Shown here: positions 35,072-47,169 of the stretch, one piece after another
How positions within the stretch are numbered: position 1 is the first letter of the stretch
Layout: each line of letters opens with the position of its first letter
Assembly (NCBI RefSeq): GCF_014202115.1
Contig: NZ_JACHFW010000010.1
Span: 1 to 64,000 of the forward strand
Length of the DNA: 64,000 bases
DNA from: Catenibacillus scindens
GTDB taxonomy: Bacteria; Bacillota; Clostridia; Lachnospirales; Lachnospiraceae
Reading direction: 5' to 3'
Made by a program: the position numbers and the translations under genes
Notes under the pieces: model-generated
Seen by the model: the letters and a program-made list of their open reading frames with translations, nothing else
Told to the model about the DNA's origin: nothing
Database searches by the model: none

Positions 35072-35152
35072 ATGGAACGTTTATTTATGAAAAAATTACT
35101 GGACTGGAAAAATTCCCCCTACCGCAAACCTTTAATTCTTAAAGGGGTCCGG
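35072..35152 (+). pseudogene. N-terminal remnant of AAA ATPase (DUF4143 type)
   Basis: MERLFMKKLLDWKNSPYRKP and LILKGVR are the first residues of the common AAA_14/DUF4143 ATPases, where a Walker A normally follows GVRQ. Here the match ends at GVR and the frame enters the end of the opposite-strand DUF3990 gene and stops. A GTGAGGAG site precedes the ATG. The gene was truncated by a deletion or insertion at about 35152. Confidence 0.65.
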
Positions 35153-35545
35153 CATCTGATGCGTCGGATACTTAAACTTAACCAGTTCCCAGAACGCCTC
35201 TTTTGAAATTCGTTCAGCCATATAGTCCTCAACATAATCCCAGATTGTATCATCTGCCATCGGTCCCTCGACAACATCATAATCATGTTTTAGGCCAAGC
35301 CGACAATTTACAACAAATTGCAACCATTCCTCTGTCATTTTGCTAAACTTTTAAATATTCAGGCTCTTATCGGGTGAATATTCATAAAAATTTACAGTAT
35401 GCCTTCTACGTTTTGTCAAAGCCCAGCGTTTTGCCTGCTTTTCTATAATTGTACAGTAAAACCCATAGCCAAAATCTTTGTAAAAACCATTTTCCAAAAT
35501 CTGCGGTTCTTGAACTATTACGTTACTTCCATGATATAAAATCAT
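35132..35545 (-). pseudogene. DUF3990 protein broken by one nonsense codon
   Basis: The first part, MILYHGSNVIVQEPQILENG to EYSPDKSLNI, and the second, MTEEWLQFVVNCRLGLKHDY to FKYPTHQ, are the two halves of DUF3990. They are in the same frame, with TAA at 35353-35351 and only four codons between the halves. A single TTA-to-TAA change would explain it. DUF3990 is thought to be an ADP-ribosyltransferase-fold toxin paired with DUF3791. No antitoxin gene is evident. The last few residues run into the AAA remnant junction. Confidence 0.75.
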
Positions 35546-35566
35546 ATACTTTTCCCCCCTTCACAG

Positions 35567-35776
35567 TTAAGATTTATCTATCTTCCTTTTTAGCCTTTCC
35601 CTCTCCAATATTGTAATTGCAAGTATAGCAATAAGTAATCCGACAATACAGATTACAGTCCCGCTAAATGAAATTGTTGAATTTATAAATCCTGTGGCGC
35701 CGTTAATCAAAGCTAAAGCGATTAAACCTGAACATATTACTAAAGCAATCTTAGACATTATCGTATATTTCTTCAT
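35567..35776 (-). CDS. Small two-helix membrane protein
   Basis: 69 residues with two likely transmembrane helices (about 7-30 and 35-57) and a charged tail ERERLKRKIDKS. GGTGAT precedes ATG 35776. No family recognised. It lies among degraded accessory genes, upstream of the DUF3990 pseudogene on the same strand, and may belong to the same cassette. Confidence 0.55.
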   Translation of the reverse strand: MKKYTIMSKIALVICSGLIALALINGATGFINSTISFSGTVICIVGLLIAILAITILERERLKRKIDKS

Positions 35777-35868
35777 TTATATCACCATTCCACTTAATAA
35801 ATTGCACTTTCTCGTCCTATTTGCGATATTTTTCCCCATAATACATCCAAGTGCGATCCAATAAAAAA

Positions 35869-36147
35869 TCAACAGTAATAGCTTATTTCGCCAAAATATG
35901 TAAACCATTTCTGAATAATATCAGCACTTCGTGCCTCAATCATTCTCATAATATTTCGCAACGTATGTGAAGGTATTCTTGAATTATTATTGCAAAGCAG
36001 ACAGTTCCCTGCACTGGTAATCCATACCTTTGTTGCATTTTCAGAAGGCTTTCCTTTTGCGATATGTACATGAATCGGTTCAACGGGTTTATTCTCATTT
36101 GTCCAGAAATAAATCCAGTATTCTCCCATTCTAAAGATTTGAGGCAT
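35869..36147 (-). CDS. DUF4160 domain protein
   Basis: About 92 residues beginning MPQIFRMGEYWIYFW, the typical DUF4160 start, with EPIHVHIAKG following. ATG 36147 has GGAGG eight bases upstream; the longer frame to 36177 lacks a site. It overlaps the preceding gene by 17 bases. DUF4160 proteins usually pair with DUF2442 proteins or similar in toxin-antitoxin-like pairs. Function unknown. Confidence 0.8.
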   Translation of the reverse strand: MPQIFRMGEYWIYFWTNENKPVEPIHVHIAKGKPSENATKVWITSAGNCLLCNNNSRIPSHTLRNIMRMIEARSADIIQKWFTYFGEISYYC

Positions 36148-36403
36148 TCTCAAAGCCTCCTTCCTGAGAAAATTCAATAATAAGATGTGCCGTTGATCTT
36201 ATGATTTCTTCAAACTGCTCAATCTCTTCTTCTGAAAAATGGTAAACATCTTCCCAAGTATAATCGGGGAGCCAGCATGTAGCATGTTTAAAGCCATATT
36301 GTTCATCAGGTCTCTCAATATACACTTTTACTCTTCCATCATTCTGCATATCAGAATGAACAATCTCTGTCTCATCATTCAATGTCATAAAAGGATACAT
36401 CAT
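36131..36403 (-). CDS. Conserved small protein paired with DUF4160
   Basis: 90 residues, MMYPFMTLNDETEIVHSDMQ then KVYIERPDEQYGFKHATCWL and FSQEGGFENASN. It occupies the place of the DUF4160 partner and overlaps it by 17 bases. GGGAGG lies nine bases before the start. Acidic overall. No function known to me; co-translation suggests the two products interact. Confidence 0.7.
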   Translation of the reverse strand: MMYPFMTLNDETEIVHSDMQNDGRVKVYIERPDEQYGFKHATCWLPDYTWEDVYHFSEEEIEQFEEIIRSTAHLIIEFSQEGGFENASNL

Positions 36404-36648
36404 GTTATCGTTCCTCCCTGCTTTTTATACGATATTTATTGTTTATATTATATCCCATTAGCGATACTTTCAAATTCCAAGTTGTCAAACGATTTAGTCT
36501 ATTATAACACCCTAAATATTTCCCTGTCATTACTATTTTTCACTCATACAAAAAGAGAGCAGAACATCATCTGTCCACTCTCCTTACAAATACTCTACAT
36601 GATTTATTACTTCACACCATATCACACCCAAATGCGAAAAAACCGCCC

Positions 36649-37128
36649 TTACTTGTGATATGGCTCATGATGGATAATCCTGAAACTTCTGTAGATCTGC
36701 TCCAGGAGGATCACCCGCATCAACTGATGGGGAAAAGTCATTTTTGAAAAGCTGAGAAGCATGTCCGCCCGGGACAGCACCTGGGGCGCAAGGCCCAGAG
36801 AGCCCCCGATGACCCACTGGATATGACTGACGCCGTCAATGCCCAGTTTTTCAATTTTTTTGGCCAATTCCACGGAAGACAACGCCTTTCCGTCGATGGC
36901 CAGAGCAATGACAAATGCGTCCTCCCGTATATTTTTCAAAAGACGCTCTCCCTCTTTTTGAAGGATCTGCTCCTCAAGACCAGGGCTGGCACCGTCGGGG
37001 GTTTTCTCATCGGCCACCTCCACAATATCCAGACGGCAGTACCGGCTCAGCCGTTTCTCAAACTCAGCGATGGCCTGGGTATAAAATTTTTCTTTTACCT
37101 TACCCACGGCCAGCAGCGTCATCTTCAT
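36649..37128 (-). CDS. rlmH: 23S rRNA pseudouridine-1915 N3-methyltransferase (RlmH)
   Basis: 159 residues, exactly the family length. The SPOUT fold shows HIQWVIGGSLGLAPQVLSRA (SAM-binding knot) and the invariant C-terminus LLEQIYRSFRIIHHEPYHK. It methylates pseudouridine 1915 of 23S rRNA. The start overlaps the DUF1700 gene by four bases, and the DUF1700 gene overlaps the peptidase gene the same way, so the three are co-translated. Confidence 0.96.
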   Translation of the reverse strand: MKMTLLAVGKVKEKFYTQAIAEFEKRLSRYCRLDIVEVADEKTPDGASPGLEEQILQKEGERLLKNIREDAFVIALAIDGKALSSVELAKKIEKLGIDGVSHIQWVIGGSLGLAPQVLSRADMLLSFSKMTFPHQLMRVILLEQIYRSFRIIHHEPYHK

Positions 37129-37562
37129 CGAAGGCCTCCGTTTCTGCGCAGGACAAGAGCGATCACAAAAACCACAACCAGCAGAGGGAAGAAAAAGGCG
37201 ATCACTCTCGTCAGAACGATGAGAACGGCCAGAACAAGAAGGATCACAATCCCGATGGCCCCATAAAGTTTAAGGCGGGACCAGTTTCCCTTTTCCGGCT
37301 TTTTCTCATATCTGTTCTGGGACGCATTGACGGAGGAGTTTCGGCTGTGATGACGTGATCTGCGGCCAGCCGCGTCCGCGATACTTTTCCCGATGATCCG
37401 GGGATCTCCAAGGCCGGCGGTGGCCTCAGCTTCTGATTTGCCGGAAGCAACCTCCCCGTCCAGATATTTTTCATAATAGCGGATAGCTTCTTCCAGCTCG
37501 CCGCTGCTCACTTTGCCCGTCAAATAACTTCTCAGTTCCCTTAAAAAATCTTTTTTGCTCAT
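37125..37562 (-). CDS. DUF1700 family membrane protein
   Basis: 145 residues. The N-terminal part (MSKKDFLRELRSYLTGKVSS, EEAIRYYEKYLDGEVASG) matches DUF1700/HAAS-type domains that are often paired with PadR regulators. A basic linker (SRHHS) and two membrane helices (about 97-135) follow. Here it lies between rlmH and an M16 peptidase without a PadR gene. Role unknown. Confidence 0.82.
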   Translation of the reverse strand: MSKKDFLRELRSYLTGKVSSGELEEAIRYYEKYLDGEVASGKSEAEATAGLGDPRIIGKSIADAAGRRSRHHSRNSSVNASQNRYEKKPEKGNWSRLKLYGAIGIVILLVLAVLIVLTRVIAFFFPLLVVVFVIALVLRRNGGLR

Positions 37563-38884
37563 ATATCCTCCTTGTGTATCTTCTGTGGAATCTTCCAGCG
37601 GGCTAAAACTTCATTGACCTGATCTGCGTCCATATCACTGAAATTTCCCACAAAAGCCCCGCTGATTTTATTAAAATCTACATACGTCTCCATAAATCTC
37701 TGTATGTCCCCGGCAGACACCTGGCGAACCTTGTCCGCAATTTGCTCCAGGCTCTCCTCTTTCTCCATGTAAATCCACGTTTTGGCGTTGACATCCATAC
37801 GGTTATGGGTACTCTCCGAACCCAGATAAAGTTCTGTACATATCTGCCTTTTTGTCAGCTCAAGCTCATGTTCGCTGACTGGCACTCTTTTCATCCGGTC
37901 AACAGCCTCCAATATGGCATCCAGGACTTTATCCGTCTGTCTGGGCGCCATTGCGGCGTAAATCTGGAACAGACCGCAGTTTTTAAAAGAACTGCCGTAT
38001 GAATAAATAGAATAGGCCAGCCCTTTATCTTCCCGGACTTCCTGGAACAGTCTGGAATTGCCGTTGCCGCCGAGAATACTGTTGACAACGCTCAAAACAT
38101 ATTTATCCTCATGCTCATAAGGTATGGCGTCAAAGGCCAGATCCAGGTGCATCTGTTCAATATCTTTATGCCGGCAGACCATCACCGGACGATATACCGG
38201 ATCCGGCCTGGAAAGAGTTTTCGAGCCCGGCCGGACTGTTCCAAAAATCATTTCAATGGCGGCCAGCATTTTGTCCGGTTCAAAATTTCCTGCGACAGAG
38301 ATCAGCATATGATCTCCTGTATAATAGTCTTCCATAAATCGGCGGACAGTGCTGGCAGAAAAGTTTCTCACAACCTCTTTTTCTCCGGAAATAATATATC
38401 CTAAAGGGTGATCCCCCCACACTTCCTTCTGAAGAAGCTCATGGCACAATTCGTCGGCATCATCTTCATACATATCCATCTCGTCCAGAACAACACCCAG
38501 CTCTTTCCTAAGGTCTTCACCGTCGATTTTGGCGTGCTGGAGCATATCTCCGAGAATATCCAAAGCCTCATAGGCGTATTCGCCCAGAGTCCGGGTATAA
38601 TAGCAGGTACACTCTTTGCTTGTGTAAGCGTCCAGGTTATCGCCGATAGCTGCCATCTCATCGGCAATCTCCCTGGCGCTGCGACGCTCAGTGCCTTTAA
38701 AAAGCATATGCTCCACCACATGGGCCACACCGTTATTTTCTTTATTTTCATCGGCAGATCCCGCCTCCAGCCAGACGCCAATGGAAACAGATCTGTAATT
38801 TTCCATAGGTTCCATAACAACACGTATGTGATTTTCAAGTATTTTACGGATAACCATTCTCTCTATTAATCTCCTGTCTGTCAT
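37559..38884 (-). CDS. M16 family zinc peptidase (processing-peptidase-like)
   Basis: 441 residues. The inverted zinc motif HVVEH is at residues 55-59, and the third ligand Glu lies in GVVLDEMDMYEDD. The C-terminal M16 domain follows (VNSILGGNGNSRLFQEVRED). The size fits the single-chain bacterial M16B group (PqqL/YmxG-like), which usually acts as a homodimer on short or unfolded peptides. It is the first gene of the rlmH operon. No signal peptide, so cytoplasmic. Confidence 0.93.
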   Translation of the reverse strand: MTDRRLIERMVIRKILENHIRVVMEPMENYRSVSIGVWLEAGSADENKENNGVAHVVEHMLFKGTERRSAREIADEMAAIGDNLDAYTSKECTCYYTRTLGEYAYEALDILGDMLQHAKIDGEDLRKELGVVLDEMDMYEDDADELCHELLQKEVWGDHPLGYIISGEKEVVRNFSASTVRRFMEDYYTGDHMLISVAGNFEPDKMLAAIEMIFGTVRPGSKTLSRPDPVYRPVMVCRHKDIEQMHLDLAFDAIPYEHEDKYVLSVVNSILGGNGNSRLFQEVREDKGLAYSIYSYGSSFKNCGLFQIYAAMAPRQTDKVLDAILEAVDRMKRVPVSEHELELTKRQICTELYLGSESTHNRMDVNAKTWIYMEKEESLEQIADKVRQVSAGDIQRFMETYVDFNKISGAFVGNFSDMDADQVNEVLARWKIPQKIHKEDI

Positions 38885-38965
38885 TTCTCAGCCTATATCA
38901 TATCGAATTTTAATTATCATTTCAAGTTTTTTCAATTTCTTATTTCATAGCCTGTAAAAGTATGA

Positions 38966-38971
38966 TATAAT
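38966..38971 (+). promoter_or_regulatory. Probable -10 box of DUF1846 gene
   Basis: TATAAT at 38966-38971 with a weak TTTCAT 17 bp upstream. The transcript would carry a leader of about 85 bases (to 39063) rich in G+C dyads such as GGCGCAGCC. No known riboswitch was recognised in it. Confidence 0.45.
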
Positions 38972-39063
38972 TATCGGATGTTATGAAATGAATTTAAGAG
39001 TACAGGAACCCGGCAAGGTGATACAGGCGCAGCCTTTAAGGGTAGCCGAGCAAGGAGGAAATT

Positions 39064-40569
39064 ATGAAAATCGGATTTGATCACGAAAAGTACATCAAAG
39101 AGCAGTCCCAGTATATTCTGGAACGGGTAAACAATTACGACAAACTCTACCTTGAATTTGGTGGTAAATTGATTAACGATCTCCACGCCAAGAGAGTCCT
39201 TCCCGGTTTTGACGAAAACGCAAAGATCAAACTGCTTCAAAAGCTTAAAGATCAGGCAGAAATTATTATATGCGTCTATGCCGGGGATATTGAGCGCAAT
39301 AAGATCCGCGGTGACTTTGGCATTACTTATGATATGGATGTGCTTCGCCTGATTGATGATCTGAGAAGATACGGCCTGGAAGTCAACAGCGTTGTCATTA
39401 CCCGCTTTGACCATCAGCCGGCAACCACTGTTTTCATTAACAAGCTGGAACAGCGCAATATTAAAGTCTACACTCACAAGGCGATCAAAGGCTATCCCGC
39501 CGATGTGGATACCATTGTCAGCCCTGAAGGTTACGGACAAAACCCCTACATCACAACAACTAAACCCATCGTTGTCGTTACCGCTCCCGGTCCAGGCAGC
39601 GGCAAGCTGGCCACATGCCTTAATCAGCTCTACCATGAACACCGCCTTGGAAAGTCTGCCGGATACTCTAAATTTGAGACATTCCCTGTATGGAATGTAC
39701 CTTTAAAGCATCCTCTAAATATCGCCTACGAGGCAGCCACCGCCGACCTTAAAGATGTAAACATGATGGATTATTTCCATTATGAGGCTTACGGCATCGC
39801 CGCCGTCAATTATAACCGTGATCTGGAGATGTTCCCTGTAGTACGGCGTATTATTGAGAAGATTACAAATAAAGAGTCCGTATATAAATCTCCGACCGAT
39901 ATGGGTGTCAACCGTATTGGCTTTGGCATTGTGGATGACGAGGTTGTCCGTGAAGCTTCCCTCCAAGAGATCATCCGCCGCTATTTTAAGACCGCCTGTG
40001 AATATAAAAAAGGCCAGGCCGACGAATCGACGATGCAGCGGATCAAACTGATCATGGAGGAAGTTGGACTTAAAGAAGAAGACCGTGTTGTCGTTGCTCC
40101 GGCCAGAGAATACGCCCGGAAGAATATGAAGAAGCTGAGCAACAACGATATTTCTTCTGCAACTGCCCTCGCTATGGATGACGGCACGATCATCACCGGA
40201 AAGAGTTCCGACATTATGGTATCCTGCGCTGCGGCAACTTTAAATGCCATCAAATACCTTGCCGGTATTGCCGATGAAATTCCCCTCATCTCCCTTAATG
40301 TGCTGGAAACTATCGTGAATCTGAAAAAGAATGATCTCCATTCCAAATACTGTGCCCTGAACCTGGAGGAGATCCTTATCGCGCTGAGTATCAGCGCCGT
40401 GACAAATCCCACGGCTCAGATGGCGCTTAACAAACTAGAAAAACTGAATGGCGTTCAAGGCCACAGCACTATTATGCTGACCCACAACGACGAACAAACG
40501 CTGCGCAAGCTGGGTGTGGATATGACCTGCGACGCGGAATATCCTTCCGAAAACCTGGCTTACAGCTAA
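39064..40569 (+). CDS. DUF1846 family protein
   Basis: 501 residues, full length for DUF1846. The family motifs [38 protein letters not shown] (a P-loop-like GPGSGK) and [20 protein letters not shown] are all present. The protein is widely conserved in Bacillota and is thought to bind a nucleotide or ATP. Its biochemical role is not known. AAGGAGG precedes ATG 39064. Monocistronic, followed by a strong terminator. Confidence 0.92.
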   Translation: MKIGFDHEKYIKEQSQYILERVNNYDKLYLEFGGKLINDLHAKRVLPGFDENAKIKLLQKLKDQAEIIICVYAGDIERNKIRGDFGITYDMDVLRLIDDLRRYGLEVNSVVITRFDHQPATTVFINKLEQRNIKVYTHKAIKGYPADVDTIVSPEGYGQNPYITTTKPIVVVTAPGPGSGKLATCLNQLYHEHRLGKSAGYSKFETFPVWNVPLKHPLNIAYEAATADLKDVNMMDYFHYEAYGIAAVNYNRDLEMFPVVRRIIEKITNKESVYKSPTDMGVNRIGFGIVDDEVVREASLQEIIRRYFKTACEYKKGQADESTMQRIKLIMEEVGLKEEDRVVVAPAREYARKNMKKLSNNDISSATALAMDDGTIITGKSSDIMVSCAAATLNAIKYLAGIADEIPLISLNVLETIVNLKKNDLHSKYCALNLEEILIALSISAVTNPTAQMALNKLEKLNGVQGHSTIMLTHNDEQTLRKLGVDMTCDAEYPSENLAYS

Positions 40570-40621
40570 AAAGAACTTTAACGGTTCTTCACTTAAATCT
40601 AATCCCCCATCGCGGTGTTCT

Positions 40622-40647
40622 CTTGGCGTACTGCCCGCGGGAATAAA
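40622..40647 (+). repeat. Dispersed element copy 1
   Basis: CTTGGCGTACTGCCCGCGGG followed by AATAAA. A near-identical stretch is at 51901-51926, and a diverged one lies at the end of the LacI gene (62091-62108). All three lie at 3' ends of genes. Confidence 0.5.
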
Positions 40648-40649
40648 TA

Positions 40650-40694
40650 AAAAGCTTTTATCCTGTTTTTTCCAGCAGGATAAAAGCTTTTTTT
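40650..40694 (+). terminator. Strong rho-independent terminator after DUF1846 gene
   Basis: AAAAGCTTTTATCCTG pairs with CAGGATAAAAGCTTTT around a short loop and is followed by a T run. The stem is 16 bp. It separates the DUF1846 and lipoprotein genes. Confidence 0.85.
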
Positions 40695-40775
40695 ATGGTC
40701 TTTTGGACATAATGATAACAGCCAGAAGAATATCGGCGCTGCACGCAGCGCGATCATAAGGAAAGGAAGTCAGCC

Positions 40776-41210
40776 ATGAAAAAATTATTTTTAGTTTTCT
40801 GTATCTTAGCAGGTATTTTAACCATTGCCGCATGTTCCTCCGGAAGCGAAACCTCCGCACAGTCCCGCACAGACCTGACGTCGGATAATATTCGGGAACT
40901 TTCTGCGGACATGGAGCGCCGGGATGTAGAAAATCTTCTCGGCCAGGACGATGACCACCTGGCCCAAAAAGAAGACGTGGACGTTTACAGTCTCTCCGAC
41001 GGAAGCACGGCAATTTTGCGCTATGTGGACGACCGTCTGGCCGGGGCATATATCCGGGGCAAAGATATGTATGAGGACACGATCTTCAGCAAATTTGCCA
41101 GAGATATCGCGGAAAATCTTGACGAGGGCAGTTATAATACGGAAGACGGCAAAGTGACCGGAGACACAGACGACTCTGACGGCAATCCTTCCGAAACGGA
41201 AACCCACTAA
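40776..41210 (+). CDS. Small hypothetical lipoprotein
   Basis: 144 residues. The signal peptide MKKLFLVFCILAGILTIAA ends in lipobox AACSS (Cys near 20). The mature part is strongly acidic, with one compact domain (LTSDNIRELSADMERRDVEN, LGQDDDHLAQKEDVDVYSLS) resembling small outfold/SmpA-like domains of lipoproteins. GGAAAGGAAG lies before the ATG. It faces PFOR across a bidirectional terminator. Function unknown. Confidence 0.75.
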   Translation: MKKLFLVFCILAGILTIAACSSGSETSAQSRTDLTSDNIRELSADMERRDVENLLGQDDDHLAQKEDVDVYSLSDGSTAILRYVDDRLAGAYIRGKDMYEDTIFSKFARDIAENLDEGSYNTEDGKVTGDTDDSDGNPSETETH

Positions 41211-41213
41211 AAA

Positions 41214-41250
41214 ATCAGGCGGCCAATGGCCGCCTGATCATTTAATTTTT
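41214..41250. terminator. Bidirectional terminator
   Basis: ATCAGGCGGCC and GGCCGCCTGAT form an 11-bp stem with a 3-base loop (41214-41238). T-rich sequence follows on the plus strand; the minus strand has AAAA to its left (41210-41213). It ends the lipoprotein gene and probably the convergent PFOR gene. Confidence 0.75.
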
Positions 41251-41251
41251 A

Positions 41252-44785
<3,534 letters not shown>

Positions 44786-44846
44786 TTAAAAAATCTCCTT
44801 TCATTTGTGTTCATATATGTGTTTCATATAATTCACATTCGTTATT

Positions 44847-44876
44847 ATTGTAATACAATCCCCGCCCCCTCGTCAA
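44847..44876 (-). promoter_or_regulatory. PFOR promoter
   Basis: Minus strand: TTGACG (44876-44871), 18-bp spacer, TACAAT (44852-44847), about 62 bases before the PFOR start. The boxes are close to consensus, as expected for a highly expressed enzyme. Confidence 0.65.
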
Positions 44877-44926
44877 GAAAATATCAACCAAAATCTTGTA
44901 TGGATTTTGATACAATCAAGCCGTGC

Positions 44927-44988
44927 ATGTCTGTAAAAAGGTACGGAACGGGGAGCTTGCTCACCGGGACGCATCTTTTTACAGACAT
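44927..44988. repeat. Perfect 14-bp inverted repeat between lrp and PFOR
   Basis: ATGTCTGTAAAAAG (44927-44940) and CTTTTTACAGACAT (44975-44988) enclose 34 bases. A second stem, CAGCTCAGG/CCTGAGCTG, lies next to it at about 45005-45034. It may terminate the Lrp transcript or be the remains of an inverted-repeat element. Confidence 0.55.
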
Positions 44989-45070
44989 ATAGGGCGCCAG
45001 CACTCAGCTCAGGACTGCGTCAGCAGACCTGAGCTGACGCTGCGAACGTTTTAGAACACCCCAAGCCGCA

Positions 45071-45529
45071 CTAAAGCCTTAATCCTTTAATATCCTTGAT
45101 CCGCGAAAAAATCATATTACAACTACACTGGGTCACGCCAGGCAGACGGTCTATAGTTTCATAAATCAATTTTTCCATTTCCTCATTAGAGGCTGCGACA
45201 GCGTGGACATGAAGCCGGCTTTTCCCCGTCACCCGATAAATTTGCGTAATAGTATCATTTTTCTCCAGCAACCTTGCCACTTCCATAAGAGCTGCCGGCG
45301 TCGTCTCTATTTCAAAATAGCAGGAAATCGCTCCGCTGATCTTCTGAGGATTGATGATCGTTGTATACTCCTCAATGATTCCCTTCTTCTCAAGAGCCTG
45401 TACCCGTGTCCTGACCGCCACTCTTGACAGCCCTACCTGCTTTCCAATGTCCGCGTAGGGCATTCTGGCATTTTGTATAAGGAGCTGTACGATCTTTTGG
45501 TCCAGCTCATCTAACCCATCTAAAAACAT
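45071..45529 (-). CDS. Lrp/AsnC family transcriptional regulator
   Basis: About 152 residues. The HTH is LDQKIVQLLIQNARMPYADI then KQVGLSRVAVRTRVQALEKK, and the C-terminal RAM domain contains SCYFEIETTPAALMEVARLL. ATG 45529 has AAGGGGA upstream and fits family length; the longer frame to 45586 lacks a site. A consensus promoter (45589-45618) stands back-to-back with the MATE promoter. It may sense an amino acid and control the MATE gene or PFOR. Confidence 0.92.
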   Translation of the reverse strand: MFLDGLDELDQKIVQLLIQNARMPYADIGKQVGLSRVAVRTRVQALEKKGIIEEYTTIINPQKISGAISCYFEIETTPAALMEVARLLEKNDTITQIYRVTGKSRLHVHAVAASNEEMEKLIYETIDRLPGVTQCSCNMIFSRIKDIKGLRL

Positions 45530-45588
45530 AAAACAGTCCCCTTTTCTTCGGATATCCCGCCCATTATAAAACCTTGTTGACAACATTT

Positions 45589-45618
45589 ATTATACAATGA
45601 GTTTTTCCGCCGCGTCAA
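45589..45618 (-). promoter_or_regulatory. Promoter of lrp-type gene
   Basis: Minus strand: TTGACG (45618-45613), 18-bp spacer, TATAAT (45594-45589). The divergent MATE promoter's -35 begins only 20 bp away, so one bound regulator could affect both. Confidence 0.7.
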
Positions 45619-45637
45619 GAATATGGCAAGGTTTAAC

Positions 45638-45666
45638 TTGACATATATAAACACTAAAACTATAAT
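45638..45666 (+). promoter_or_regulatory. Promoter of MATE gene
   Basis: Consensus TTGACA (45638-45643) and TATAAT (45661-45666) with a 17-bp spacer, about 52 bases before the chosen start at 45718. Confidence 0.75.
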
Positions 45667-45717
45667 AAATTACGAATGTTAATATATTTTTTTCGAAACG
45701 AAAGTGGTGATCTATCC

Positions 45718-47097
45718 ATGGAAAGAAGCCTGATCCGGGGACCTGTCATGACATCCCTGGTACGCTTTGCCATTCCCATGATTCTGGGAGATCTTTTACA
45801 GCAGTGCTACAACATTGCGGATACTCTTATTGTCGGCCAGTTTCTCGGAGCTAACGCCCTGGCGGCTGTGGGCTCCGCCTTTTCCCTGATGACCTTTCTC
45901 ACCTCCATTTTACTTGGCCTTGCCATGGGAAGCGGAACCGTTTTTTCCATCCGTTTTGGCCAGAAAGATACCTCCGGATTAAAAGAAGGTATCCTGGCGT
46001 CCTTCGCCCTCCTGGGCGTTGTGGCTGTGGTCATGAATGTAATCATTTTTGCCGGGATCGACTGGATCATATGGGCGCTGAGGACTCCTGCCTCTCTGTC
46101 CGGAATGATGCGTGAATATCTCATCGTCATCTTTGCAGGGATCATCGGTATTTTCCTGTACAATTTTTTTGCCTCCCTGCTGCGCTCCCTGGGAAACTCT
46201 GTGGTTCCCCTTGTTTTTCTGGCTATCTCCGCTATTTTAAATATTGGCCTGGATCTTTTGTTTGTGGCGGTCTTTCACCGGGGCGTAGCCGGCGCCGCCG
46301 AGGCTACGGTCATCTCCCAGTATGTCTCAGGCATCGGCATCGCCATTTATACAAAAATCAAGTTTCCGGAGCTTGTACGGCTGGACAAAGGTGTACGGCT
46401 TCGGATGGAACGGATCAAAGAGATCGCCAGCTATTCTGCACTGACCTGTATGCAGCAGTCCATTATGAATCTGGGAATCCTTGCAGTTCAGGGGCTTGTC
46501 AACAGCTTTGGAACGACCATCATGGCCGCCTTCGCCGCCGGCGTAAAGATTGACGCTTTCGCTTATCTCCCGGTTCAGGATTTCGGCAATGCCTTTTCCA
46601 TTTTTGTCGCTCAAAACTCCGGCGCCAAAAAGCCGGATCGGATTAAAAAAGGCATCCGGCTGGCCTTTTTAACTTCGATCATATTCAGCCTGGCCGTATC
46701 CCTGTGCGTATTTATCTTTGCGAAGCCCCTTATGTCCATGTTTATCGACGCCGGGGAAAGGGAAGTTATTTCCCAGGGCGTAGGCTACCTTCGCATTGAA
46801 GGCACCTTCTACTTTATGATCGGCATCTTATTTTTACTCTACGGCCTTTACCGCGCCCTTGGCAGACCGGGCATGTCTGTAATCTTAACCGTTGTATCTT
46901 TAGGAACCCGTGTGGGCCTGGCCTACGGTCTGTCGGCCATACCGGTGCTGGGCGTTATGGGAATCTGGTGGTCCGTTCCCATCGGCTGGTTTCTCGCCGA
47001 TGTCCTTGGCCTCGGATATTATCTCTTTCACAGAAAAAAGCTGCTGGCCAGATCATCGGACCAGTCAAATACCCGGCAGCAGGCTGACGGGGTATGA
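45718..47097 (+). CDS. MATE family efflux transporter
   Basis: About 459 residues and 12 helices. MATE signatures: IPMILGDLLQQCYNIADTLI and VGQFLGANALAAVGS in the first half, and AFAAGVKIDAFAYLPVQDFG in the second. It exchanges Na+ or H+ for drugs or metabolites. ATG 45718 is preferred; GTGGTGAT lies eight bases upstream and the N-terminus MERSLIRGPVMTSLVRFA is usual. Divergent from the Lrp-type regulator and followed by a strong terminator. Confidence 0.93.
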   Translation: MERSLIRGPVMTSLVRFAIPMILGDLLQQCYNIADTLIVGQFLGANALAAVGSAFSLMTFLTSILLGLAMGSGTVFSIRFGQKDTSGLKEGILASFALLGVVAVVMNVIIFAGIDWIIWALRTPASLSGMMREYLIVIFAGIIGIFLYNFFASLLRSLGNSVVPLVFLAISAILNIGLDLLFVAVFHRGVAGAAEATVISQYVSGIGIAIYTKIKFPELVRLDKGVRLRMERIKEIASYSALTCMQQSIMNLGILAVQGLVNSFGTTIMAAFAAGVKIDAFAYLPVQDFGNAFSIFVAQNSGAKKPDRIKKGIRLAFLTSIIFSLAVSLCVFIFAKPLMSMFIDAGEREVISQGVGYLRIEGTFYFMIGILFLLYGLYRALGRPGMSVILTVVSLGTRVGLAYGLSAIPVLGVMGIWWSVPIGWFLADVLGLGYYLFHRKKLLARSSDQSNTRQQADGV

Positions 47098-47154
47098 AAA
47101 ATGCCGCGTCCATCCCGGTCTTTCATCAGCCGGGGTGAATGCGGCATTTTTTTA
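47097..47154 (+). terminator. Terminator after MATE gene
   Basis: AAAATGCCGC pairs with GCGGCATTTT, with further pairing inside (CATCCCGG/CCGGGGTG), and TTTTTTT follows. The other strand begins with AAAAA, so it may also end the convergent 47170 gene. Confidence 0.8.
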
Positions 47155-47169
47155 AATGGCATATTGGTT

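Noticed and set aside
36404-36648. Possible gene in the gap before rlmH
   Set aside because: No frame with a ribosome site or family resemblance was found on either strand; the gap is A+T-rich.
38972-39063. Riboswitch in the DUF1846 leader
   Set aside because: The leader is G+C-rich with small stems, but it matches no riboswitch core that I know.
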